From: Seiridium cupressi
Lineage: Eukaryota > Ascomycota > Sordariomycetes > Amphisphaeriales > Sporocadaceae
Length of the DNA stretch: 63,155 bases
Assembly (NCBI GenBank): GCA_036674765.1
Contig: JARVKI010000155.1
Coordinates: forward strand, 1 to 63,155
Direction: 5' to 3'
Below, piece by piece: positions 48,046 to 60,999 of the stretch. Position 1 is the stretch's first letter. Each line of letters opens with the position of its first letter. The notes under the pieces are model-generated. The model was given only the letters and a program-made list of their open reading frames with translations, had not been told where the DNA came from and searched no databases. A program made the position numbers and the translations under genes.

Positions 48046-48199
48046 AAGGTGCCGGCTATGGGCGATCCGGACGTCCACGAAGTGCCCTGATCATTGGGTG
48101 ACACCTTATTGTGCGTGCTTGCGGTCATAGTTCTTGTAGACTGCATTCTCGTAACCTTTTGTCTCGGCGTGAAATTGCTGCTGCTTTGGCGTGTGTGCA

Positions 48200-51100
48200 A
48201 TGGATCATCATATTCCCAACGGTGACGCCATATGCTTGGAATGCCTGCCGACAACAGATGCTATAGCGATATGCGGCATCGGACTTCGCCTGCCGGGGGG
48301 CGTACGTACCACACAAGATCTCTGGGATTTGCTAATCAACGGCCGTGATGCGCGCACCACTGTCACTGAGGGAGGACAGCGGTTTAACCCCGACGGATTT
48401 GACGACTCGCTAGGCGGCAAGTTCAGTATCCGCGATCAGAATGGCTATTTCTTGCGCCAAGACCTGGGCCTATTCGATCCATCCTTCTTCTCCATGGGAC
48501 GGAAGGAGGCAGAAAGATGCGATCCCCAGCAGAGGCTGCTGCTCGAAGTCACACGAGAGTGCCTTGAAGATGCTGGCGAGGTGAACTATCGCGGCCAGCG
48601 GATTGGCTGCTATGTTGGGTCCTTTGGGTCGACTTGGAGTAGAATGCAAGGAATGGACCCTTTGTTTCCCAATAACTACGACATGACCGGGTCAGAGGAC
48701 TACATGCTGTCGAATAGGATATCATATGAATATGACCTGTCCGGCCCAAGGTATGAATCTCAGGAGTGAAACGTCACTTGTCTCGTTAACATCAGATAGC
48801 ATGACAATCAACACGGCTTGTTCAGCATCGCTAGTCGCTCTTCATGAGGCTTGCCTTGCTCTTACGCACGGGTCCATTTCAGGTGCTATCGTAGGAGGTG
48901 CGTGCCTGCAACTCAGTCCACTCCTGAGCGAAATGATGGCGTTGGAGGGTACCCTCTCCATAGACGGCACCAGCAAAAGCTTTGACCAGAGTGCCAACGG
49001 ATTTGCGCGTGCTGATGGCATCACTGCGGTATATCTCAAACGGCTAGAAGATGCCGTGGAGGCTGGGAATCCAATAAGAGCTGTCATTCGGGGATCAGCA
49101 GCCGGAAGTGATGGAAACCGTCCTGGCTTGATGCAACCACAGGCGAGCACGCAGGAAGCGCTTATGCGACATCTCTATTCTAGTGCAAGGTTGGATCCTT
49201 CCCATACTGCGTTCGTAGAGGTATGTCGCATTGTCATTGGCATGTTCTTCGCTAACTCTGCTCTTCTCTAGTGCCACGCGACTGGAACGCCGGTGGGCGA
49301 TCCGATCGAGGCACGGGCGGTTGATAACGTATTCGGACAGCATGGTGTGTATGTAGGGTCAATCAAAGCAAATATTGGCCACACAGAAGGATCAGCTGGT
49401 CTGGCGAGTGTGATCAAGGCTGTTTTGGCTCTTGAGCATAAGACAATACCGCCAAACATCAAACTGCATTCACCGAATTCCAAGAGTGGGTCACTTCAGA
49501 ATTATGATGACTACTCGCCTAGGACTAACATGGCACCCTAGTTCCCTTTGGAGATCGCTTGATGCTCCCTCTCGTCCCAACTCCCTTTCCGCCGGATAAG
49601 GAAGAACGGATTAGCATCAATTCCTTCGGTATAGGAGGTGCCAACTCGCATGTGAGTAAATTTGTCAGGTCTCAAATCACTCTAACTGACGAAACTCGAG
49701 GTCATCATTGATTCATACACAAGAACCACGGCTTCTAAAAAAAGGAAACGAATCAAAGACGGGCCCACCAATGGGGTATCATACGTCAATGGAGATGGAT
49801 CTACGGGTGAAATCATTAATGGAACCAGTCATGGATACGTCAATGGCGATGCCAACGGGATCTCCAATGGACATACGCACAATCGAGACACAAGCCACTA
49901 TCTCATGCCCTTTTCTACAAACACGGCACATTCCGTAAAACAGCAAACCGAGTCCTACATCAAATTCGTCAACCAGCATCGAGCAGACCTTCCAAATATC
50001 GCATACACACGGGCCTTGCACCGCGAGAGTCTGTCTCATCGCAGCTTTACCATCTTTGATGCTAATGGTAGCGTGATCAGGACCTCAGACATCATCAAAG
50101 CGCCCAGCACCCGCGGCGCTAGGCAGAGGATTGCCATGGTATTCAGTGGACAAGGTGCACAATGGGTTGGCATGGGTAGGGAACTTCTAACAGCGGTTCC
50201 CGAGTTCAAAACAGACTTGCGTCGGATGGATGAAGTCCTTCAGAGCCTATCAAAGCCTTCTGACTGGTCGCTTGTGGAGGTAATCAGTAATCCTGAGACA
50301 GATGTTGCCAGGTTCAACACGGCGGAGCTCTCGCAGCCGCTCTGCACAGCGTTGCAGATCGCAATACTACATCATTTCCGCCGCCTGGGCGTCCTTCCAG
50401 CTGCGGTAGTGGGCCACTCAAGTGGCGAGATCGCAGCTGCTTATGCAGCAGGGCACATCTCGCTGGCTGCCGCGATCAAGGCGGCCTTCTTTCGAGGCCT
50501 AGTCACCATAGAAGCATTGGCTCGGAAAAATGGAGGTATGGCTGTCGTCGGCTGGGGCAGCCAACAAGTCTCCGAATGGCTCTCAGGGGGCGTCGTGGTG
50601 GCCTGTGAGAACAGCCCTTCGAGCACGACCATCTCAGGGAACCAGGAGGAAATCAAGCGGGTACTCGCTTCGATAAACGCGAAAAGCCCGGAGGTATTTA
50701 CAAGATTGTTGAAAGTTGACATGGCATATCATTCTGACCATATGGCGCTCTTGGGATCACGGTATCTGGAACTGCTCAGAACTCATGCTCCTTCTGGCGA
50801 CGACATATATTTCAATCGTGGTGCAGACTTCATATCCAGCTCCACAACCTCCAAGCTCGATCTCCAGGCTCTTGGCAAGCCGGAATATTGGGTCCACAAT
50901 CTTGTGGAGCCAGTACGATTTGTGGGTGCTATCCAAGCTCTACATGCAAGTCAGGGTGATACTGTGCTCCTGGAGATCGGCCCCCACTCAACCCTAAGAG
51001 GACCCCTGCGTCAGATCTATGACGCCAAGTCTTGGCAACTGAAGTATGTTGCGGCACAGAACCGGGGAGATGACAGTAATGTCTCCTTTCTTTCTGCATT

Positions 51101-54100
51101 GGGTCAGCTTTACCAAAATAACGTTGAGATTGACTTTGGGCCCCTATTCAAGCATGGCTGTGCTCTCTCTGGTCTACCAACATACCCTTGGGATCACACC
51201 GGACCCTCGTTCTGGCATGAGAGTCGCGTGTCTCGAGCCTATAGATTCCGAAAAAATCCGAGGCACTGTCTCCTTGGTCTCCGCGCATTGGACTCACCTG
51301 ACACATTGCCAACGTGGCGAAACATCCTGGAAGTTGAGGATATACCATGGTTACTTGACCACAAAGTTAACAGCGACACGGTTTTCCCATTTGCCGGCTA
51401 TATCGCTCTTGCGGGTGAGGCTATCCGACAACTTGGCACCCTCCAAAGGGGATCCGGATATCGCCTACGGCATGTGGTTGCTAGCGCCGCCCTCATGTTG
51501 AAAGAATCGAGCCCCATAGAAATCACGACCTCGCTCCGACCGAAACGGCTCACCGATACTGAGACATCCACGTGGTTTGAGTTTCAGATTCAGTCATATG
51601 ATGGTAGTGCGTGGACTGAGCACTGTTCGGGTGAAGTGATCGCCGCTAGTCCATCTTCCGACAATGACCATGGCATCATCCAGACAGGGAGGAAGGCACC
51701 AGAATTGGGCGATATTTCCTCCTCCCTCCCACGCCGCGTCCTCAACACAGCGTTCTACCGTTCCATGGCAGGACAGGGCTTCCACTATGGCCCTGAGTTC
51801 GCACTGCTTAGCGATATTACAGCATCAACAACGGAGCAGTTAGCGCACGCACATCTGATTGACACTGACGATCATTGCAGTGCCCCGTTCAGTCTGCATC
51901 CGGCTGAGATCGACAATTGTCTACACCTGATATTTGTGGCAGCGACGCGGGGGCTTTGCCGACGCCTCGACCAGCTTTATCTTCCCACACGGATTGACGA
52001 GCTCACCGTACACAGAGCTGGCACTAGTAACATGATGTTACGAGCAGAGATACCTAACGGAGACTTGAATCAATGTCGCATTGACTGTGTGGCGCCGGGT
52101 GGCGAGCATATCCTCTCACTACGTGGACTGCAGCTCACGAGTCTTGAGGATGGGGAATCGGACGCCCTCATTGTCGATAAACATGGGCTGGCACGCCTGG
52201 AGTGGCATTCAGCATTCGAGCACGAGGACACAACCAAGCTGCTGCAACCACCTCTTTTCCGACCAGACCACTGCAAGGTCGAGCAGGAACTTGCGTACTT
52301 GTATATGATGGAGGAGTCCCACTCATTGGATTCAGTGGAGCCATCGAAGCCGCACTTCACCATTCTCCGCGAGTGGATGAAAAAGACGATTGAGGGCGGA
52401 GGGTTCCCCTTGGTGGACAATCCGAATAGGCTAGCGCGGATGGAGCAGACTGAACGACGGGGACTCATCGACAAATACACCGCGACTTTGAAGTCTGGGC
52501 CGTGCGCGCCACTTGCGGAGGCTTGTAGGCTTGTATCCGAGCATGGCGTCGCCCTGTTCTCTGGAAGAAGGGAGACAATCGATGTTCTGATGCAAGACAA
52601 CCTATTAACCCAGGTTTACAATTCTATCAGCTATGATTACAGCAAGTTTGTACACCTGCTGTCAAAGACGAAACCAAATCTGCGGGTGCTCGAGGTCGGT
52701 GCTGGTACTGGAGGTACGACGGAGCTGATTCTGCATGAGCTAGTACGTGGAAATGATGCCGGCTTGCCTTCGTACTCACTGTACACGTATACGGATGTTT
52801 CAGCAGGCTTCTTCGGGAAGGCGAAGGAGCGTTTCTCTTACGCACCGAACATGGAGTTCAAGGTCTTTGACGTTTCGCGTTCTCCAGCTGGGCAGGAGCT
52901 TGAGAATCGCAAGCACTGGTACGATCTTGTGATCGCTGCCAATGTTGTCCACGCCACCCCGTATATCGGGGAGACTCTGGCCAACATTCGCTCACTATTG
53001 AGACCCGGCGGAATTCTCCTGCTGACCGAGCTGCTGCCCACTCTCAAGACAATAAGTTACATTTTTGGCCACTTTTCAGGTTGGTGGCTTGGAGAAGCTG
53101 GCGGCAGACACGATGGGCCATTACTGGGCATCGAAGAGTGGGACCAAAAGCTCAAAGCCTCGGGCTTCAGCGGTGCAGATACAGTTGCGTACGATGCCGA
53201 GGAGCCTTATCGCCAGATTGTGACTATCGTCTCACAAGCTCAGAGTGAGGCCATAGACACAGCTGGAGGTGAAAGGAAAGTCACCCTCCTTTGCACAGAC
53301 ACAGCATCAAATGTTGCGTGTCATCTATCGGCGCGACTGGAACAGGAGGGCTGGACAGTACAACCACATGCATTGACAAATGGTCCACCTTCCCAGACTC
53401 AGCCGATCATATGCTGTATAGACCTCGAGCCGAACTATTACAGTGCAAACCTGAATGAACCTTCATTCCAAGACCTGAAAAGCTTGATGGGAAGCATCAA
53501 CACTAATACCCTATGGCTGATGCCACCCGTGCAGACGGGCGCCAGGCACGTAGCCGCTGCGCAGTTCTTAGGCTTCGCGCGCACTCTTCGCTCTGAGCTC
53601 GGGATCTCACTTTTCACCCTCGAGATTGACGAACGGGAACTTATCGCACACCCTGAGCTCATGATTGACGTTTTCGCAAAGATCGAGAGCGAGACCGACA
53701 CGGGCGCACTTGCACCAGACATGGAATATGCCGTGAAGGATTCGCGCGTACTTGTTCCACGATTTCTTCCTCTCACGTTCAAGGGCGAAATGGAAAGACT
53801 GAAGACGAAGAACTCCCCGGATGACGATGGTATCACGAAGTCACTACGGATACGAAAGAAGGGCATGTTGCAGACACTATATTGGCAGGAGAGTCCCATT
53901 GAACCCTCTCTTTCGAATGACAATGTCGAGATTGAGATTCGTGCCGTTGGTCTGAATGCCTACGACATCCTCAGTGCGAAGGGTATCATCAATAGTGAAG
54001 TCTCCTCTGAAGCATTCAAATTCGGATGCGAAGCATCTGGAGTGATTCGCAGAGTCGGCGTGGGTGTTACGGAATTCAAAGTCGGAGACAGAGTGATGAC

Positions 54101-56257
54101 TCTTACCAATGGGGGCTGCATGGCAACTCATATTGTCGTCCCAAGTAATCTGGTCTTCCACATCCCCGGCACCATGACCTTTGCAGAGGCAGCTACGATT
54201 CCAGTGTGTTTCGGAACCGTCCTATACAGTCTGGTTACTGTCGGCAGGATTGAGAAGGGGCAGAGTGTTTTGATCCACTCGGCCTGCGGTGGCGTCGGCC
54301 TCACAGCAGTACAGGTGTGCCGAATGCTAGGCGCAGAAGTGTACTTGACGGTCGGGAACGAGGAGAAAGTCGAGTATCTCATGAATACATTCGGGTTCAC
54401 ACGTGAGCGCATCTTCAACTCACGGGATTCCTCATTCGTTGTGGGCATCATGCGAGAGACAAACGGCAGAGGTGTTGATCTGGTGCTCAACTCACTTTCT
54501 GGCGAATTGCTGCATGCATCCTGGGATTGCGTGGCTAGATTTGGTACTATGGTGGAATTGGGCCTCAGAGATCTCAAAGGTTCAGGCCGGTTGAACATGT
54601 TTCCTTTTGCTGAGAACCGCTCCTACGTTGGCGTTGAAGCGATTCAGTTCGTTGAACGGCCTAATATCTTGAAAAGGTAAGCGTCGACAAGCCTGATAAC
54701 TTACCCAGATATACGTTACCACTATCGAGCACTCCGCAAAATTACTGACAATTACTTCTAATAGTCAATACGATTTGTTCTTTGAGTCTAATCAACATGA
54801 CCTTCTTCGACCGCTCCAGCCCCTCACAGTATTCCCCGCTGACAAGATCGAGGAGGCATTTCGGTTCTTGGAAGATGCACCACACATCGGTAAAGTCGCA
54901 GTGGAGATAAACTCGCAAGCTATACCGAGTGTCCCGCACATGCAACACGTTAAATTCGATCCCACGAAAAGTTACCTGCTCACTGGTGGAACAGGAGGGC
55001 TTGGGAAGTCTATTGCCATATGGATGGTCGAGCATGGTGCGAGGCACCTGACGTTTCTTTCAAGAAGTGCGGGCACCAGTGATGCAAGCAATGCCCTGTT
55101 CTCCGAACTCGAGACGATGGGATGTTCGGTTACAGCCGTTGTCGGCACTGTCGAGAGTATCGATAGTGTAAACCAGGCCGTTCAGCAGTCGAAGTACCCG
55201 ATCAAGGGTGTGCTGCACCTTGCCATGTTGTTACATGTAAGTGAAGCCATAACTCCAAGGTCTTGATGGTTGGGCCCGTCGGAAAAGACCACCTGTTCCA
55301 GCCGGAAGTTGCTTACCATGTGATTAGGATGGACCACTGATGGAAATGAACTGGCTTCAATGGCAGGAGACTGTTGAGCCAAAGGCCCGAGGCGCCTGGA
55401 ACCTGCACTCTGCTCTCTTGCCACGAGAGCAAGGTTTGGACTTTTTCTTCATGTCAAGCTCGCTTCTCAGTACTTTGAGTACGAGTGGTCAAGCCAACTA
55501 CGTGGCAGGTAATGCTGTCATGGAAGCCTTATGTCAATACCGACACAGTTTGGGCTTGCCAGCTGCAGTGCTAAACATCTCCGCCATAGAGGACATTGGT
55601 TTCCTTACAGAGAATGAGCAAGCAGCTCAGAACATCAAATCCCAGGGTCTCATGGAAGTGAACGAACGGCACTTCCTCGAATGCTTGGAGCTTACCATCC
55701 TGCAATGTCAAGCTGACAGACGAGCGCACCGGCCAGGTGAACCCGCTTCTATTAAGCCGTGGAGCAACCCATCTCAAGTATTCATGGGCCTCCAGACAAA
55801 AGAAGACCTCGATGATCCCAAATGTCGAACGATGTGGCGTCGTGATCGGCGCATGGGGCTCTATCACAATCGCGTGACTTCGGATACAGTGGTAGCGCCC
55901 AAGGGCGATGCACTACAGGAATTTCTTGCATCCATCGCGGGAGGAGATGGCATGGATCTCATCAAAGACCAAGAAACAGTGGCATTTCTAGCGGTGCAGA
56001 TCGGGAAGAAAGTAAACGAATATCTGCTCAGGCCCAATCAGGAAGTTGATCCTCAGTCGTCTTTAACAAACATGGGCCTCGACTCACTTCTGTCGGTCGA
56101 ACTTGCTCGTTGGTTCAAGAGCGCTTTTGGGATCAGGATGAGCGTCTTGGAGATTGTGAAGCATGGAACTCTGAGTCAGCTTGGTTCTACTACTGTAAAG
56201 AAACTGTTGGCGTACCATGCTAAGGGGCATGTAAACGGGCAGAGCAGAGCAGCATAA
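48200..56257 (+). CDS. Highly reducing polyketide synthase (KS-AT-DH-MT-ER-KR-ACP), 2557 aa
   Basis: Seven exons: 48200-48750, 48800-49220, 49272-49485, 49542-49651, 49701-54676, 54765-55236, 55328-56257. All junctions are GT-AG and in frame. [13 protein letters not shown] (Cys191), HATGT (His326), [10 protein letters not shown] (His361), a full triad. A linker rich in NG and TNG repeats follows. [13 protein letters not shown] and [14 protein letters not shown] (Ser672). DH: His986 in [11 protein letters not shown] and Asp1170 in HPAEID; the motif Gly is Ser. [15 protein letters not shown] near 1430. ER: about 1820-2085 with [23 protein letters not shown] near 2160 and Tyr2306 in [23 protein letters not shown] (Ser2501). 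There is no thioesterase, reductase or condensation domain, so release must occur in trans. Length and order match iterative fungal type I HR-PKSs such as LovF-type enzymes. The product would be a methylated, reduced chain; its length is not predictable here. Confidence 0.95.
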
Positions 56258-57134
56258 TCATCGCTATGCTTACGATTTTGTCGGATGCAAATAATATACG
56301 TTTGAGGAGAAGATCCACCGTGTTAATATACCAGGTCAATAGATTGTCACATTGCATAATCATGAGTAGTACATTGTGTGACCAGAAGGCATGGCTGGCG
56401 GAAGTTGGTTGTACTCATTGCGTAACTCTGTTCCTGGTACAATCATTGCATCCGAGTGGGGGCGCATACTTTCTTATGAAGTCACTATCCGGAGAACTAT
56501 AACGTCGACTATAGAAAAGCATAAACGAGGTATCATTTCTGGCTTGTTCTATGTTTTTTGTATGGTTGTAAGTGAGTTTTTTTGTTCACGTTTCTCTTCA
56601 CGTGACCTTGACGTAATTGTTCTGTGCGATTGTAGCATGCATGCTACAAGTTACGGCGATTGAGGCTTATATCAGTTTGAAGAAATATCGATTGACGTTC
56701 GGCAATGCACATTTTCAAGCGACAACTGTGACCAAACTGGTAGTCGTTGTGTAGACTAGGAGAGTGGTGGAATAACAAAAGCCTCGACTTCCTTCCAAGA
56801 GGGGTGAGCAGGGGTCATCAGGTCCTGCAGCGAGCTAGCGCTCAGAACTAAGTCACAAGCGCTATCAGCATAATGGATCAGGGCGTCTAGGTGTCTGTGC
56901 AACAACTTGAGCGGTGCTTTTTTCGGATCCTACAGTGGCTGAGCGTGTCTCAGCGTGTCAGGGTATCCAAGGCTGATAAATTAGGAAGCAAACAGGATAA
57001 AGTAATGAAAGGTTTATAATTCATTTAAATAATACATAAATAAATATTATTTATAATATATTTTCTAATAAAAGTTATTTATATTAATATATAAAAAGGT
57101 TTTATTCTTATTATTTTTATTTTTAAAAGTTTAA
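56258..57134. other. Intergenic, ending in an AT-rich block
   Basis: 3' flank of the PKS gene without a supported gene. Bases 57010-57130 are almost entirely A/T, directly adjoining the end of the HeLo pseudogene. Confidence 0.5.
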
Positions 57135-57759
57135 CTAAAAACTAATAATCTGGTTTCTGCGAAGACATTCCGCTAGGACGTTATTCAGACTGGAGAGCTT
57201 GCTCAGATGGCTGTCAACCTTCTGCTTGTGGTGTACCACCCACCGGAGCCGCTTAGGCAGGGTGCGGGTAGCATGTATATATGACAGCGCGCTCTGTAGG
57301 AGCTCCTGTGACTCTGGAAAGCGAACGTGCGTTGGATCTGTTTCGGCGGGGCCGGTTTGTTGATGCGATTCTGACCTATCGGGTCCCGTTATTGCTGCCA
57401 GGTCCCCGTCATAATGGGGCAAAACGGAACAACAATTGTTGCTGCTGATGAAGACCTTCAAGCAAAGTTCCCCTGGCCATTGTTCCCATGTTGAGACTGT
57501 TGTCATCTTCCGATATCCGAGTAACGCGAGCCCAGTCCAAGAGGTGAAACTGTTCTGTTTTCAACCTCACTCTAACATACTCACAATCCCTAGGCATGTC
57601 AGACGCCTCGGATAGCAATTGATATCCTAAGATGATAAGGAAATGGACAATTAGCCGTTTTCAGTTTCCTGGCGTCACTAACAAGTAATACATACCTTTG
57701 AGACATCCTGCAAAAACTTGGAATGTTAACGATACGACAGCAAAGGCTAGTTCTGCCAT
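57135..57759 (-). pseudogene. HeLo-domain (prion-inhibition and propagation type) gene, frameshifted and truncated
   Basis: Exon 1 (57759-57696) encodes MAELAFAVVSLTFQVFAGCL. A 69-bp intron (GTATGT to TTAG) leads to exon 2 at 57626, reading YQLLSEASDMPRDCEYVRV and a FHLLDWARV block typical of the HeLo helical domain (PF14479 type). Near 57410 this frame ends, while the next frame continues with family-like sequence including LPKRLRWVVHHKQKVDSHL, the usual end of the domain. A one-base deletion is the simplest explanation. The reading stops soon after the domain and runs into an AT-rich block, so any C-terminal partner is lost. Known role: membrane-targeting cell-death execution in fungal incompatibility. 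It is divergent to the kinase-ankyrin relic 560 bp away. Confidence 0.7.
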
Positions 57760-58322
57760 TTTCACCGGAGATGAGGGTGTTTGACTCTGTCCTCAAGATT
57801 CGGAGAAGCTTATAGAGGTATATGAGAGAAATATGCATTTGGCCAATTAGGATTTATCGTAGACTAGTCGAAAAAGATATAGTGGTCCTTGGTAACCCCA
57901 CAACTTGAAAGACAAATAAGGCGGACAAATCCCAAGAGTAGGGGTTATGCATTCATCTGTATTCTTTTAGAAGGTGGTCGGCAGAAAGGGGCCGGATATG
58001 AAGGCAAAATGCCTAGCGGTATCATACTGGGTTAGGGTGTGTGTATCGGTCGAGGTAGGGCGGATGTATTCCTCGAAGTAGGGGTGGGCGTATTGGGCTG
58101 TAACGGGGCTAGCCGCCCGTTTTGATGAGCCGGGCTTAGTTCAAGCAAGAGTTAGCTCCAAGCGGAGAAATATCCTTTCACGTGTCTATTTTCTAGGAAG
58201 TAAGCTAAATGTAAATCGCCTTCTTTCCCTCTCCAACGTTATGACTTAACTGTATCATGAAGGCTAGAAGACCTCTCTGTCAGGCTGAACAACCAGTCTC
58301 ATACAGTTAAGAGGCAAACACG
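57760..58322. other. Divergent spacer between HeLo and kinase relics
   Basis: Probable shared promoter of the two broken genes; no specific element identified. Confidence 0.4.
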
Positions 58323-60713
58323 ATGTCCCAGCAATTAGAAAATGCTCGGGCGGTGTTCTCTGGAACATTAGGGTCACACTCACCAGCATTTCACGAGTCG
58401 GATGAGCTAGTCGATGACCTTTCAAAGCGATTGTTCGCTACCGTCCTGAGGAGCGCTGCCAGCCGCACAACTTCAGCTCTGATAAAAGTCATGATAACTC
58501 CCTAGGCAAAGGTGCCTTCGGCGAGGTCTTTAGAGTCGACTGTAATTCATGCGGCGGAGTTCGTCCCCGGTGAAAGCACATTCAAGACACAGATATGGAG
58601 CTGAAATGCTAAATGACACTAGATCATCCAAATATTCTAGCGTATGTCCATTACGAACTTGACAGTATGAAAATGCAATATACACGGAATATTGCAAGCT
58701 TGGAGACCTAGAGCACTTATTTTCTGGGGAAAAACATAGGTGAGATATTCTCAGTACTGTATGAAGACAAAGAGAGGCATCAAGTGTTCGGCGAGGAAGT
58801 GCTATGTTAATAATGTGGACTCGACTTACCTAATGCATTTGCTTGGCATATACTTGAAGGCCTAGCTTCGGCCTTGGCCAGGTGTCACTATGGACTCAAG
58901 GCGAGTCGGGAAAATGGCCATTACACGGAATTCTAGAAAGGATGGCAAGTCATCCTGCATCGCGATATCAAGCCCGATAATGGTAAGCTCTAGCATGCAC
59001 GCAAATTAAAACTATCTTAAACAGCTAAGCATGTTAATATCACAATTGTTTCTAGTTCTGCTCGTAACCAAGGACAGGAAGATCATCCCGACATTGGGGG
59101 ACTTCGGGACTAGTTTCAAACCAGAAGAGGACGGGAAACCTCCATCAACGCAGGCAGGAACAAAAGTTTATTGGGCGCCGTTAATATACTATCTCACATG
59201 CTTTATTTCCTCTTGACCATTGTCATAAATTAATATCTTACACGAAGCTGAATGGCGTCCAGGAAATTAATGAGGGCAATAGAAGTCAAACAGAGGGTAT
59301 AACTAAGTGGTCCAAGGAAAGCGACGTGTGGGGAGTAGGTGCAGTCCTTAACAAAATTCTGGCGCTCCAGAGGCCGACCAGAAAACAGCCAGATTCTCTG
59401 GAGGAGAGGATCAGACAGATCCGAAAATCGACACTGGAAACTCCCTTGGCTGTTCCAAAGTTACTAGCCCGTATCATTGGCGAGTGTCTCGATCCATCCC
59501 CAGATGGCCGGCCATCTGCACTTCAGCTTCTTTCTGTGCTCACGAGATCTGACACGTCACGGTCTGGCCTAGAGAAAGGCGAGAGCTTCTGGAAAGTTAT
59601 GGCTATCCATGCTGACTCTGAGCTAGGCTGATTCTGAGCTAGCATGCCGAGTTGTAACATCCTTCGTGTCGAAGCATCTGCCACTTCTAGAAGGGGAAAC
59701 CATATTCAGCCTCTTGGAAGTTACACTCATCATGTCTCTGGCATACAAGCACTGCTCCAGTCTTATCACTCAATGCCACAACATGCTATGTAGTAGTTTG
59801 ATAAAGGAAAAAGAGGGAGAACTTGCGGGAAGTACTGCTTTCCATGTCATCGCTTGGCTTCCCCAAGGTACAACGAAATATTTCATTTTTTCATCGAAGA
59901 CTCAGGATGGGCATCTCCAAGGGAGCTATCCCATTTGATTCTTCGCAAAAGTGAAGCGGGTTTATTACCTAGTGTCCTAGCCGCATTACGAGGCAAGAAG
60001 GACCTTTCCTCTCGTCTAGCGAAATTTGAGTAAGCAAAAGGAATCGCGACATTTCCCATCAGCGAGCTAACACTTAGTATAGGGAACGAGTACGGGAAGA
60101 AAACTTTTAGATGAAGCTGAAAAGCCAACTCGGCGCTCTCGGCGGAGAGCTTCAGGCTCATGCTTCTAGGGATTTCGAGTGCATGTTCAGCCTGCTTACC
60201 CACAACATGGCGGAATACAGCATCCCCACTTCAGCTGTATCAAAGGTTATGATCAAGATAGCGCAAAACGGGTTTTCAGACAAGGCCCGCAAGCTCTTGG
60301 AGTTAGGTGTCAAGCCCTCCAGTTCCTTGATCCTAGGCAGCCAGTCGGAGGCGATATTACACATTTTCGCCCATTTGGGGGATGTGTCTACTCTTGGTTT
60401 CCTGCCAGGTGGTAGAGCCAAAGTCGACGCGGGGGATAATTACGGACGGACTGCTCTTACTGGAGGCAAAAATGAGGTGGCCAACGTTTTGCCCTCAAGA
60501 GGAGCGGACGTAAACGCGATAGATACCAAGGGCCGGACGGCTCTTTACGGGGCGGCAGGAGGCGGCTTCACGGACACTGTTCGTCGATTGCTCTCCCACA
60601 ACGCCAATATCACGATTCGAGGGGACAAAAAGAACGAAACGATATTAGAAAGAGCGAGGAAGAACCGCCGCTTTCCTGTGATTGAGTTGATAAACGCAAG
60701 AGTGAAGCATTAA
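58323..60713 (+). pseudogene. Protein kinase-ankyrin gene, broken
   Basis: Blocks of a eukaryotic protein kinase appear in order but in different frames. They are the glycine loop SLGKGAFGEVF (58500), TLDHPNILAYVHYE, the hinge YTEYCKLGDLEHLF, the catalytic loop LHRDIKPDN (58955-58981), GDFGTS (59095-59115), a degraded APE motif (WAPL) and DVWGVGAVLNKIL. A TAG (58934-58936) lies in frame just before the catalytic loop, and frame changes separate the loop, hinge and C-lobe. After a stop near 59630, C-terminal segments follow, ending in ankyrin repeats (NYGRTALTGG, KGRTALYGAAGGGF) at 60420-60713. Catalytic residues are recognisable, so the loss is moderately recent. Kinase-ankyrin fusions are part of the fungal signalling/non-self repertoire; the original role is inferred. 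Confidence 0.7.
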
Positions 60714-60999
60714 ATATTTGGCCTTCTTTTCTAGTCGGAACCAATTTTTCCATGTACTTCTTGAGATAGAAAGAAATGGGCAAACTCGATTTCTAATCTC
60801 CTCAAACTATAACAAACTATTTGGAAGCTTATATGATTTTGACACCCTATCGCAATTTTAAACGTATGATTAGACTAGCCTAGCGAGTTTTGGCTATAAG
60901 TAATAGAAAGGACTTAGGGAGAATAGTGAGCAATGCAGCATATAAACTCAATTGCCCTATCACCTGCACTTCTTTTTCTTTTTTGATATTTTCGATGCA

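Larger units (their letters stand above)
45768..48199. promoter_or_regulatory. Divergent intergenic/promoter region of the A-T-R and HR-PKS genes
   Basis: These 2.4 kb separate two biosynthetic genes transcribed outwards. No gene inside is convincing; frames at 46334-46741, 47017-47439 (minus) and 47171-47425 (plus) lack motifs. Near the PKS start are CCAAT and TATAAACA, and a CGG-N3-CCG palindrome of the type bound by Zn2Cys6 regulators (47993-48001). Confidence 0.5.
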
